Below, piece by piece: positions 15,958-23,769 of a stretch of 64,000 nucleotides of DNA (positions within the stretch are counted from its first letter, which is position 1; each line of letters opens with the position of its first letter). Both the position numbers and the translations under genes were made by a program. Source of the stretch: Pseudarthrobacter sp. NamE2 (lineage in GTDB: Bacteria > Actinomycetota > Actinomycetes > Actinomycetales > Micrococcaceae); assembly GCF_005796205.1 (NCBI RefSeq), contig NZ_VAHN01000013.1:1-64000 (forward strand). Reading direction: 5' to 3'. The notes under the pieces are model-generated. The model had not been told where the DNA came from. It saw only the letters and a program-made list of their open reading frames with translations, and ran no database searches.

Positions 15958-17994
15958 TTAACCGCCGATGGATTGCATGCCGTCCGCGGGCATCAGCTCG
16001 GCCGGAGGCTCTGCCGCTGCGCCGGCCATCGCTCCGGCAGGCATGCCCAGGGTTGCCGGGCGTTGCTGGCCATTGGTTGCCGGGTCTGCGTCCATGGCGC
16101 CCGCCGGCATCTCTTCCGATGGGGGAGCGGCGCCGTTCGTGGCCATTTCTGCGTCTGCCGCGGCGGTCATCGCCATGGCGCCGGAAGCACCGGTTGCGTC
16201 CACGGTCAGGAACGGCCGGTTCTGCCACCTGTGCCAGAGGGCATTGTCCGTGCCGCGGACGAAGGTCTCCAGGCGGCCGTCGGCGTTGCTGGCCACCGTG
16301 ATGTTGGAGGTGAGAATGCCGCCCAGGGAGTGCCAGCCGGACCAGCCGCTGTTCGGTGCCGTCTGCCACATGTGCCACAGGGCGTTGTCCGTACCGCGGA
16401 CGAACGCCTCCAGGCGGCCGCTCGCGTTCTTGCCCACAGCGATGTCCGAGGTGAGGATGCCGCCGAGCGAGTGCCAGCCGGACCAGCCGCTGTTCGGCGC
16501 CGTCTGCCACTTGTGCCACAGGGCGTTGTCCGTGCCGCGGACAAAGGCCTCAAGGCGGCCGTCGGCGTTGCCGGCCATGGTGATGTTGGAGGTGAGGATG
16601 CCGCCCAGCGAAACCCAGTTGGACCAGCCGCCCGGGGCTTGCCACTTGTGCCAGAGGGCGTTGTCCGTGCCGCGGACGAAGAGTTCCAGCCGCCCGTCGG
16701 CGTTCCGGCCCACCGCAATCTCGGAGGTGATCACACCGCCCAGGGAGTGCCAGCCGGACCAACCGCCGGTGGCCGGTGTTTGCCACCGGTGCCAGACCGC
16801 GCCGTCGGTGCCCCGGGCAAAGATTTCCAGCCGGCCGTCCGCATTGCGGCCTACCGCCGGGGGACCGGTGATGATGCCGCCGAGCGAGCTCCAGCCTGAC
16901 CAGCTGCTGATCGACGGCGTCTGCCACTTGTGCCACAGGGCGTTGTCGGTGCCGCGGGCAAAGATTTCCAGCCGTCCGTCCGCGTTGCTGCCCACCGCGA
17001 TCTCCGTGGTGATGATCCCGCCCAGGGAGTGCCAGCCGGCCCATCCGCTGTTCGGCGCGGTCTGCCACCGGTGCCACACGGCGCCGTCGGTGCCCCGGGC
17101 GAAGGCCTCCAGCCGGCCGTCCTTGTTCCGGCTCACGGAGGTGTCCGAGGTGATCACGCCGCCCAGGGAGCTCCAGCCGGACCATGGCTCCGGCGCTCGC
17201 GGATACAGTCCCCGGAACCCGTCGATGTCGTCCTGGGTGAGGACACGTTTGGTGAAGTTGGCAGACACGGTGGGTGCCATCACGGCGTTGGCGACGCTGG
17301 AGTGTGCGAGCCCCACGATATGCCCAAATTCGTGCAGCGCCACCGTTTCGATGTCGAAGGCGCTGGCCACGGCGCCCACGCTCCAGACGTGTTCGCTGTC
17401 GTCGAAGTGGACCGGCTTGGGCAGGGTATTGGTGACCACGCTGCAGCCCGGCGGGAAGTCGGCATGGGCCAGGACGCCGCCGACCATCGAGTGGTCCGGG
17501 TCCGCCGCGGGCCGCCATCCGATCCTGATGTCCGGGCTGGCGCTGAGGGTGACCTCCGTGAACGTCAGGCCGCCCACGTTCTGCCAGGTCTGGATGGCGC
17601 GCCGGACGGCATCGAAATCGGCGTTGCCCGCCACGTCGCCGGTGCCGGTGTCGAAGGCGTACGTCAGCGACCTGTCGGCCCAGGCACACGTGGTGGAGAA
17701 GGCAAGTTCGCCGTTCCTCATGTCCGGGAGCCCGCAGCGGGGCCGCATCATGGCTTCCCGCGTGGCGTCGTCGAACTCTCCTGTGACCGGCAGGTGGAAG
17801 AACTCCTGGAAGCTCCGCAGGGCTCCCGCCGTGGGGTCGTCCAGGAGGCCGAGTTCCGGGCTGGTGGCCGGGCCCAGGTAGCCAAACCGTTCGAGGTAGC
17901 TCTGGACCTTGCTGAAGCCGGTGCTCCGTTCGCCCGGGCCGGCGTTTGCCACGGCGGCGAGGTAAGGCGCCGAACTGTACTGCTCTTCAGTCAT
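15958..17994 (-). CDS. matrixin (M10A) metalloprotease with MMP-like layout and PLL-type propeller
   Basis: A 678-residue protein in four parts. Residues about 25-85 form a peptidoglycan-binding-like helical domain. Residues 84-91, RPRCGLPD, match the cysteine switch of animal matrix metalloproteinases, with Cys87 as probable zinc ligand in the latent form. Residues about 100-265 are the catalytic domain with HEFGHIVGLAH (221-231), catalytic Glu222 and Met-turn Met239. Residues 270-590 are seven tandem repeats of about 46 residues (W-SGW-SLGG ... DGRLE-F-RGTD-A-WH-WQ), the blades of a PLL/tachylectin-like propeller. An Ala/Met/Pro-rich tail follows. No signal peptide is visible, so export is unexplained. 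AAGGAGAG precedes the ATG. It overlaps the upstream gene by eight bases. Confidence 0.9.
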   Translation of the reverse strand: MTEEQYSSAPYLAAVANAGPGERSTGFSKVQSYLERFGYLGPATSPELGLLDDPTAGALRSFQEFFHLPVTGEFDDATREAMMRPRCGLPDMRNGELAFSTTCAWADRSLTYAFDTGTGDVAGNADFDAVRRAIQTWQNVGGLTFTEVTLSASPDIRIGWRPAADPDHSMVGGVLAHADFPPGCSVVTNTLPKPVHFDDSEHVWSVGAVASAFDIETVALHEFGHIVGLAHSSVANAVMAPTVSANFTKRVLTQDDIDGFRGLYPRAPEPWSGWSSLGGVITSDTSVSRNKDGRLEAFARGTDGAVWHRWQTAPNSGWAGWHSLGGIITTEIAVGSNADGRLEIFARGTDNALWHKWQTPSISSWSGWSSLGGIITGPPAVGRNADGRLEIFARGTDGAVWHRWQTPATGGWSGWHSLGGVITSEIAVGRNADGRLELFVRGTDNALWHKWQAPGGWSNWVSLGGILTSNITMAGNADGRLEAFVRGTDNALWHKWQTAPNSGWSGWHSLGGILTSDIAVGKNASGRLEAFVRGTDNALWHMWQTAPNSGWSGWHSLGGILTSNITVASNADGRLETFVRGTDNALWHRWQNRPFLTVDATGASGAMAMTAAADAEMATNGAAPPSEEMPAGAMDADPATNGQQRPATLGMPAGAMAGAAAEPPAELMPADGMQSIGG

Positions 17995-18370
17995 TGAACT
18001 CTCCTTGATCTTTTCGGATGCTGCGCAGGATCTGCAGGGCGGTGTCCTGCTGTGCGGTGGCGGGTTGATGGACGACGGCGGTGGCGCGCCCGGGGATTTT
18101 CACGGCAAGGGTGCGGACGCCATCCTCCTCAAACAGGACGAAGTCCGCGGTGTCGCCGCCCAGGGACTCCCGCCAATGCTCGTAGCCGGGCTTGTTTGCA
18201 TAGCCGGTGAGGGGGTCGGCGAAGGCGCTGGCATCAACGGTCAGGCGCATGCCGGCGCCTTCGAGGACGGCGGTGCCGCCCTCGATGCCGCGCTCGGGCG
18301 AGGGTGCGAGCTGGTCCGGGACGTCAAGCGCCAGGCCCGCGATGCGGAAGGAAGTCCACGGCTGCCCCAT
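17987..18370 (-). CDS. hypothetical protein coupled to the matrixin gene
   Basis: A 127-residue acidic soluble protein I do not recognise (FRIAGLALDVPDQLAPSPER near the start, FVLFEEDGVRTLAVKIPGRA later). It has no signal peptide or membrane segment. It is the first gene of the minus-strand operon, and its last eight bases overlap the protease start, so the two are translationally coupled. A cognate inhibitor or chaperone that keeps the cytoplasmic protease inactive is an attractive role, but nothing in its sequence proves it. Confidence 0.75.
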   Translation of the reverse strand: MGQPWTSFRIAGLALDVPDQLAPSPERGIEGGTAVLEGAGMRLTVDASAFADPLTGYANKPGYEHWRESLGGDTADFVLFEEDGVRTLAVKIPGRATAVVHQPATAQQDTALQILRSIRKDQGEFND

Positions 18371-18561
18371 TTCACCGTCCTTCTCTGCGAGGGACCACCG
18401 AAACGAGTTGACCAGACGCGCATTACTGCACCGTTACGGGGGTCCTGCTTTCAGCAGGGCCAACACCCGATGCGGGCGTGGCCTCAGGATCCCCACAAAC
18501 GCGGTGGGTACAATCGACGCCTGAAGCACGCACACTGCTGAGCCGGAGGTACGGAGAAACA

Positions 18562-19377
18562 ATGTCGGAATGGGTCGAAGTCGGCGCGAACAACTATGTG
18601 CTGGTGACCGAAGGGTCGTTGCTGAACACCGGACTGATCGTGGGATCCGAGCGGGCGATGGTGATCGACACCGGCTGCGGTCCCCGGCAGGGGCGGGAGA
18701 TCCTGGAGGCGGTGCGGGAGAAGACCCGGCTGCCGCTCGTCGTCGTCAATACCCATGCCCACTACGACCACTTCTTCGGCAACGCCGTGTTCGCGGCGGC
18801 CGGCGCCACCGAATTCTGGGCGCACCAGAACTGCGCCGCCGAGATCGAGGACCGCGGGGACCTGCAGCGCCGCATGGTGGGCACACTGGAGCCGGAAATG
18901 TCCGCCGGTGAGGGCGAGAACGTGGACATTGTGGTTCCCAACGTTATCGTCAAGGACCAGCCGGTGCTGGTTGACCTGGGCGGGCTGACCGCCACCCTGT
19001 TCTACCTGGGCCGCGGCCACACCGACGGCGACCTGCTGATCGGTACGCCCACCACCCTGTTCGTTGGCGACCTGGTGGAGCAGGGCGCCCACCCGTCCTT
19101 CGAGGACTCGTACCCGGAGGAGTGGGCGGACGCGCTCCGGCACATTTCGGCGCTGCGCCACCGTTATGAGCACCTGATCCCCGGACACGGGAAGCCGTGC
19201 AGCGACCAGTTCGTCAAGACCATGGCGAACACCATGACCACCGCGGTCCGCCAGGCACGCCAATCCATCCGCGACACCCCGCACGACGCCACGAAGGCGA
19301 TCCCGGTCCTGCCCTACGGCCCGGAGCAGTCGCGCTGGTTTATCAAACGGCTCCAGGAGACCCGCCGGGAAAGTTAG
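18562..19377 (+). CDS. metallo-beta-lactamase-fold hydrolase
   Basis: A 271-residue protein of the MBL superfamily. The zinc-binding motif NTHAHYDH (His65, His67, Asp69, His70), GRGHTDGD (third His), the GDLVEQG strand (bridging Asp) and IPGHGKP (last His) are all in order, so the dinuclear site looks intact. There is no signal peptide. GGAGGTACGGAG precedes ATG 18562; an upstream in-frame GTG lacks a site. TACAAT at 18507 may be its -10. The family includes glyoxalase II, lactonases and quinolone-type hydrolases, and the sequence does not point to one. It is divergent from the protease operon. Confidence 0.88.
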   Translation: MSEWVEVGANNYVLVTEGSLLNTGLIVGSERAMVIDTGCGPRQGREILEAVREKTRLPLVVVNTHAHYDHFFGNAVFAAAGATEFWAHQNCAAEIEDRGDLQRRMVGTLEPEMSAGEGENVDIVVPNVIVKDQPVLVDLGGLTATLFYLGRGHTDGDLLIGTPTTLFVGDLVEQGAHPSFEDSYPEEWADALRHISALRHRYEHLIPGHGKPCSDQFVKTMANTMTTAVRQARQSIRDTPHDATKAIPVLPYGPEQSRWFIKRLQETRRES

Positions 19378-19440
19378 CCGGTTCCGACAGGCAGACCTTC
19401 ACTGTTTGTAGTGGAGCCCGCACTACCTTTGTGGCGCGAT

Positions 19441-19719
19441 TTAGGCGGCTCTGCCGCCGGCAGCCAGCAACGCGTCCAGTTCGGCTGACTGGTGTGCTTG
19501 GAAGGCCCTGTCCGCACTTGCCCTGGTGCTGGCCAGCACCGGGATGTCGAGCCTGGCGTCGCACCCCCGGCAACGGATCTCGTCCGTCCACACCCAACTG
19601 TAGGCAGGGTGCCCTTCGCGTACACGTTGCATCGCCGTTGTGATTGCTTCGGACTTTGCTGCAAATAGCGTCGCGTCCCCGTTGCTGAGGCTCATGCCGA
19701 TTCCGATATCGATGCTCAT
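19441..19719 (-). CDS. hypothetical protein with a CxxC motif
   Basis: A 92-residue soluble protein. It begins MSIDIGIGMSLSNGDATLFA, has WVWTDEIRCRGCDARLDIP in the middle (a possible zinc-binding CxxC), and ends in an Ala-rich helix. ATG 19719 is chosen because GGGGGAGG lies a few bases upstream. Function unknown. It lies between two unrelated genes with its own promoter region. Confidence 0.65.
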   Translation of the reverse strand: MSIDIGIGMSLSNGDATLFAAKSEAITTAMQRVREGHPAYSWVWTDEIRCRGCDARLDIPVLASTRASADRAFQAHQSAELDALLAAGGRAA

Positions 19720-19822
19720 TGTGCCTCCCCCGTTGTGCCGGATGGTGCTGCTGACAGTAGCGGCTGTTGGGCCGTGAAGGAACGAACCGCAGGTCACGGT
19801 TGCCTAACGCCGGGCCGGAGCC

Positions 19823-20362
19823 TCACCGGCACCAGCGCCCGGCGACCGCGGCGATCACGTTGGCGTTCCGGTTCGTTGAGACCCCGAGCATCTTGCTGAC
19901 AGTCACAAGCACCGGGCCTGCGGACTCCGTCCCATGGTCGACGAGGGTGTGGAGGGCGCGACCGCGCACGAAGAGATGGATGTTTTCCGTCGAGGCGGCC
20001 TCCATACGCCGTGCCGTATCCGCTCCCGGCTGGAAGCGGAGAAGGTCCACGTAGCGGCGCGCGGCCTCTGGATGTTCGACGGCGAGGCTGGCGGCGTCTG
20101 CTGCAATTCCTGCAAGCTCGGTTGTCCCGTAGACGATGGTGGGAACTTCGAAGCCGCGGTCAGCGAGGAATGCAGCTTCCAGGGCCGCTTCTATTTTCGG
20201 CAGTGACCGCATGCCGGTGGTGAACCGGACGTTGCCGGTGTTGATGTAGGTTTCGACGTCGCGGAATCCTGCTGACTCAACCGCCCGCCGGATGTCTTCC
20301 TTGGGGAACTTGCGGTTGGCCCCGAGGTTGATGGCCCGGAGGAACGCGATGTACGTCGGCAT
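19823..20362 (-). CDS. DUF1697 family protein
   Basis: A 179-residue protein with the DUF1697 pattern: MPTYIAFLRAINLGANRKFP at the N-terminus, DVETYINTGNVRF soon after, and ENIHLFVRGRALH later. Family members are widespread small soluble proteins of unknown function. ATG 20362 is chosen because the family starts at this conserved sequence; an upstream in-frame start would add 17 unrelated residues. It appears to be transcribed alone. Confidence 0.9.
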   Translation of the reverse strand: MPTYIAFLRAINLGANRKFPKEDIRRAVESAGFRDVETYINTGNVRFTTGMRSLPKIEAALEAAFLADRGFEVPTIVYGTTELAGIAADAASLAVEHPEAARRYVDLLRFQPGADTARRMEAASTENIHLFVRGRALHTLVDHGTESAGPVLVTVSKMLGVSTNRNANVIAAVAGRWCR

Positions 20363-20705
20363 ACGCCAATTATTCAGGCTCTGGTTATCGGGGTGGCCTG
20401 CGGACAAGCTCATCCTCCGAAGCGTGGTACTGCTCTGGTATCCATTCTGACAGCGAGGAGACCTAAGGCAGCCAAACCGCCCGACACGATCTACCTCGCC
20501 AACAAATTTTCGGAACGCTGGCCGGAGCGCTCGCTTGCCCAGACGCGGCCGGACAGAATTCGTAGTCCCGCCGATTCACTCAAGATTGGGGCAATTATTC
20601 CCGTTGGTGGACTAAACCCTTCCTCCTAAGCCCATGGCTTCCTAAAGTTGTCCCTGCAGCTTGAACCAGGGGTCTGCCCCGAACTACTGACTTAAAGGGG
20701 GATGC
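20363..20705. other. intergenic region with no clear feature
   Basis: About 340 bases separate the divergent DUF1697 and 20706 genes. Frames here are short and lack ribosome sites. The stretch is somewhat AT-richer around 20490-20640 and may hold promoters for both neighbours. I see no palindrome or repeat of note. Confidence 0.4.
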
Positions 20706-20912
20706 ATGAGCATAAGTGTTGGAGTTATGGCGGTCAAAGGATTCACCGAGGCTCCGTCGAGGGGCCCGCTTCCAGTCCCCACGCCACCCAAGAAACCCCT
20801 GACCAAACCGCTCCCGGTACAACGGGATCCGCGTTCGGCACGCCGTGAACACGAGGTACAGCGGGTCATCCGGGACCTGGCGGCCCTGGCAGCAGCTCAT
20901 GGGAGTAGATGA
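20706..20912 (+). CDS. small basic, Pro-rich hypothetical protein
   Basis: A 68-residue frame (MSISVGVMAVKGFTEAPSRG..., then PTPPKKPLTKPLPVQRDPRS) ending in a short helix EVQRVIRDLAALAAAHG. AAAGGGGG lies four bases before the ATG. The mix of a Pro/Lys-rich linker and an amphipathic helix is plausible for a real small protein, but no family is recognised. Confidence 0.45.
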   Translation: MSISVGVMAVKGFTEAPSRGPLPVPTPPKKPLTKPLPVQRDPRSARREHEVQRVIRDLAALAAAHGSR

Positions 20913-21218
20913 GCATGACGTTGAAGCGCTTAACGACCCGGACCTGACTGCAGGGTCTAGCTCCTCGAGTCGCACGCTACATCCCGCGGCCTCGTCATCC
21001 AGAAGTACCGGCCGGCGGGCGGCCTGAGTATGGGGTAGTTGCCGCAACCTGGGCTGCAAGTAAGCGCTGCAGAAGAGTGCCGGAGGCAAGGGCAAGGGCG
21101 CGGGCAAAGGCGACGGCGGGCGCGTGCCGCCGTCGTACGCCTTGCCTTTGGTGCCACAGGGCAGCGGCTGCCTGCGGACAGGCCGTATGATGTGCCGGGC
21201 TACGGAAACGGGGGCAGC
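20913..21218. other. intergenic region before the SGNH gene
   Basis: About 300 bases without a convincing gene. It contains the second copy of the CGACGGCGG palindrome with an extended stem (21104-21145) and a possible -10 region for the gene at 21219. Frames through this stretch are Ser/Arg-rich and look non-coding. Confidence 0.45.
21104..21145. repeat. CGACGGCGG palindrome, copy 2, with extended stem
   Basis: Left arm GGCAAAGGCGACGGCGG and right arm CCGCCGTCGTACGCCTTGCC pair with a short bulge around a GCGCGTG-like loop. The core is that of the elements at 14245, 22439 and 30930, but the stem extends further outward. It lies between two plus-strand genes. Confidence 0.6.
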
Positions 21219-22010
21219 ATGACCAAACGGGATTGGATCAAGTACGCAGCGCTGTTTGTGCTGGCGGTGGCCGCCTTCGGAGTGGCCGCGCTGGCGCTGA
21301 TGAATCCGCGCGGCGCGGGGGAGTCCGCCCCTGTTGCTTCGATCCCGGCCGTGACGCCTGCGGCCACTGCCACTCCCACTGCAACTTCCTCCGCACCGGT
21401 CCGACAGCCGACGATTGAGCTGCCCGCCGAACCGGTGCTCCTGATTCTCGGCGATTCCTACACTGCCGGTGACGGTGCGGGCCGGCCTGACCAGGGGTGG
21501 GCGAACCTGGTGGCCCGGCAGTTGCGGTATCCCACCACCATCGACGGTGCGGGCGGCACCGGGTTTGCGTGGGGCGGCGGGGCGCAGGACGAGCTGGACG
21601 GCGAGTACGAGACCCGGCTGCGTCAGCTCGCCGCCGGTCCCGCCTTCGTCCCCAACGTCCTTATCCTGCAGGGCGGCCAGAACGATGCCCAAATTCAGGA
21701 CGCCGACGAGGTCCGCACTGCCACGACCCAGACCATCGAGGCGGCCCGCCGGTTCTGGCCTGGCATCCAGGTGGTGGTGCTGGGGCCGTCGGCGCCGCAG
21801 CCTCTGTCGGAGGACCTGCGCACGGTGAACGCCGCCGTCCGAGCCGGTGCCGAGGCGGCCAACGCCCCCTTTATCGACGCCATCGAGGCCGGCTGGTTCA
21901 CGGCCGGGAACAGTCCGGGCTTCGACTTCGACGGCGCCCACCCCAATGCCGCTGGCCACGCCCACATCGCGGAGAAGTTCCTGGAAGCCTGGGACGCGCT
22001 GGTGGGATAG
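21219..22010 (+). CDS. membrane-anchored SGNH hydrolase
   Basis: A 263-residue protein. Residues 8-29 form a membrane segment or uncleaved signal anchor (YAALFVLAVAAFGVAALALM). A Thr/Pro/Ala linker follows to about residue 70. The SGNH domain has LLILGDSYTAGDG with nucleophile Ser80, LQGGQNDAQ as block III (Gln in place of the usual second Gly) and DFDGAHPNAAGH with the catalytic Asp/His. It should act outside the membrane on an ester or acetyl group; such domains often modify polysaccharides. ATG 21219 lies behind GGGGGCAGC. It is unrelated in detail to the secreted SGNH esterase at 15049. Confidence 0.88.
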   Translation: MTKRDWIKYAALFVLAVAAFGVAALALMNPRGAGESAPVASIPAVTPAATATPTATSSAPVRQPTIELPAEPVLLILGDSYTAGDGAGRPDQGWANLVARQLRYPTTIDGAGGTGFAWGGGAQDELDGEYETRLRQLAAGPAFVPNVLILQGGQNDAQIQDADEVRTATTQTIEAARRFWPGIQVVVLGPSAPQPLSEDLRTVNAAVRAGAEAANAPFIDAIEAGWFTAGNSPGFDFDGAHPNAAGHAHIAEKFLEAWDALVG

Positions 22011-22576
22011 CTGCAGGGGTCGTGAGCTAAACCGCCTGCTTATGCGGAGGGATTATTGTCGGGGCCGGCGGGACTATGGGCACGTCGTGTACCAGGCCCT
22101 GCCGTCCCGGCGTAAGGATCCGGTGCTGCAACGCACCGGCTGGGCCACTGCTGCGGCGTGGGGTTGTCCGGTACCTGGGTGTGGGTGCAGGACAGGGCGG
22201 CCCTGCAGCTCCCGTTGATCCTGGCCACCACGACGGCGGCGGAAGTCCTGATCGCTGCCGACGTGCAGGCTCCTCTGCCCGGACCGGAAGTGTGGAGTGC
22301 CGCGGCACTCGCCGGTGTCGCGGCCCGGGTGCTGCGGAAGCATCCGCTTCGCTTCCCGGAGTGGCAGCGCTGGTCGCTGCGCTGCCGTAACCGTTGCAGG
22401 CGGCAGTGGACTGCGCGGGACTCCTGCGTAAGGAAAGGGTACGACGGCGGAAGCGCGCCGCCGTCGTACGGTGAGCGGCTAGCAAGGGTCCGAGTTCGCC
22501 ATGCGTCACTGCGATTTCGGTCTTTGCTACATGTGTGTTCCGCGACCCGCCCTTCCAGGGGAGGGCTTGAGGTGGG
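22011..22576. other. convergent intergenic region with possible gene debris
   Basis: About 565 bases separate the ends of the SGNH and LysR genes. A plus frame from GTG 22158 reads sensibly for about 75 residues (LQLPLILATTTAAEVLIAAD, then AAALAGVAARVLRKH) and then turns to Arg-rich nonsense through the palindrome at 22439. It may be the remains of a small gene, but I recognise no family and it has no ribosome site. Confidence 0.35.
22439..22469. repeat. GTACGACGGCGG palindrome, copy 3
   Basis: GTACGACGGCGG (22439-22450) and its perfect complement (22458-22469) enclose a 7-nt loop. It lies between the convergent SGNH and LysR genes, where a bidirectional terminator would be expected. Confidence 0.7.
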
Positions 22577-23491
22577 CTATCGGAAGTCGGCGCTGTTTTC
22601 CTTGGCGACTTCCAAGAGAGTGGCCTGGAACGCAATTTCCGCCGCGGCGCGGACCCTGTCATGCCGGTGGGCCAGCAGCACGCGTCGGGACGGGGCACTC
22701 GAGCCCAGGGACACGATGCTGACGCCGGGGTGCTTGTTCACCACAGCCGTCCGGGGCGCCAGGGCGATGCCGAGCCCGACGCTGACCATCGCCTGCGCCT
22801 CCTGGTAATCATTGGCGTGGAAGGAAATCCGGGGCGCAAACCCTGCCGCCTGCGCGCTGCGGTGCAGCACCTCGACCACCGGGTGTTCCTCTTCCCGGAC
22901 AATCCATTCCTCATTGGCCAGGTCCGCCATGTCCACCTGCTTGCGGCGGGCGAGCCGGTGGTCCTTGCCCACAATGAGTGCGGTGGCATCTTCAAACACG
23001 GTGGTGAGGGCGAAGTTCTCCGGATCAATCCGGTTCCATTCGTAGTCCCACAGCAGTGACATTCCCACCTGGCCGTTCTCCAGCATCTCGATGAGGTCAT
23101 TGAACCTGCTGCTGCGGACGTGGAGGTCGATGGCCGGGTATTGCGCCTTGAACTTGCTGATGACCAGCGGAAGGAAGGAACCGCCGAGGGTGGGAAAGGT
23201 CCCCATGGTGAGGCTGCCCCGGTTCAAGCCCGCGATCTCGGCAAGGTCCGCTTCCGCGGCTGCCATCTGCCGCAGGATCCGGCGGGTGTGCGCCGTGAGG
23301 ACATGCCCGGCGTCGGTCGGGACCATGCCCCGCGCCTGGCGCTGGAGGAGCGGTTGCCCCACTTCCGCCTCCAGGCGGCGGAGTTGCTGGGAAACTCCCG
23401 ACGGCGAATAGACGTGCTTGTCCGCGGCGGCGGTGATGGATCCGAGTTCCACCACGTCCAGCAGCAGTTCAAGCCTTCTAATGTTCAGCAC
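22577..23491 (-). CDS. LysR-family transcriptional regulator
   Basis: A 304-residue LysR-type regulator. The N-terminal winged helix-turn-helix reads RRLELLLDVVELGSITAAAD with YSPSGVSQQLRRLEAEVG as recognition part, followed by the two-lobed substrate-binding domain. It is divergent from the PrpF-like isomerase and carboxylate transporter genes, the standard arrangement for a LysR activator of a catabolic operon; the co-inducer is probably the transported tricarboxylate or its isomer. The 280-bp divergent region contains a TGCA inverted repeat that may be its binding site. Confidence 0.93.
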   Translation of the reverse strand: MLNIRRLELLLDVVELGSITAAADKHVYSPSGVSQQLRRLEAEVGQPLLQRQARGMVPTDAGHVLTAHTRRILRQMAAAEADLAEIAGLNRGSLTMGTFPTLGGSFLPLVISKFKAQYPAIDLHVRSSRFNDLIEMLENGQVGMSLLWDYEWNRIDPENFALTTVFEDATALIVGKDHRLARRKQVDMADLANEEWIVREEEHPVVEVLHRSAQAAGFAPRISFHANDYQEAQAMVSVGLGIALAPRTAVVNKHPGVSIVSLGSSAPSRRVLLAHRHDRVRAAAEIAFQATLLEVAKENSADFR

Positions 23492-23649
23492 TGCCCAATC
23501 CTCCTTGAAGCATTTGTAACACCCTACTGCTGATTTTATACAAGTACTTCATCTTCGGCGCGCCTGTGCGCCGACGCACCCACCGCTCTTGACGGCATGG
23601 GTCGAAAAGTGGGTTTAAAGTACACACCTCAACTCGCCACGTTTGAAGT

Positions 23650-23673
23650 AAAAGTGCATGGAGGTGCATTTTT
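23650..23673. promoter_or_regulatory. possible LysR operator
   Basis: AAAAGTGCA and TGCATTTTT-like arms are separated by TGGAGG, giving an imperfect inverted repeat in the divergent region about 100 bases before the isomerase gene. Size and position suit a LysR-type site, but no second copy supports it. Confidence 0.35.
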
Positions 23674-23769
23674 TGGCGTTTGTAATTCATCTTCGGTCCG
23701 CATCACACTTGGTTAGGCCAGTACGGCTGAGGGCCCGATTTGGCGCCGCATTGAAAGGTGAAAGCAAAC

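Noticed and set aside
16200..17190. About seven near-regular repeats of 138-141 bp, considered as a tandem satellite or CRISPR-like array
   Set aside because: The period equals one propeller blade (46-47 codons) in frame, with protein-level conservation and no unique spacers. It is coding.
15968..17881. Plus-strand open frame of 637 codons opposite the matrixin gene
   Set aside because: Its translation only mirrors the periodic propeller repeats (RALSVPRTKVSRRPSA units). No start signal or domain; the minus strand holds the real gene.
22158..22808. Plus-strand frame that runs from the SGNH-LysR spacer into the LysR gene
   Set aside because: Only the first 75 codons look protein-like; the remainder is Arg/Ser-rich, crosses the palindrome and lies antisense to LysR. 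Not supported as a gene; kept only as possible debris.
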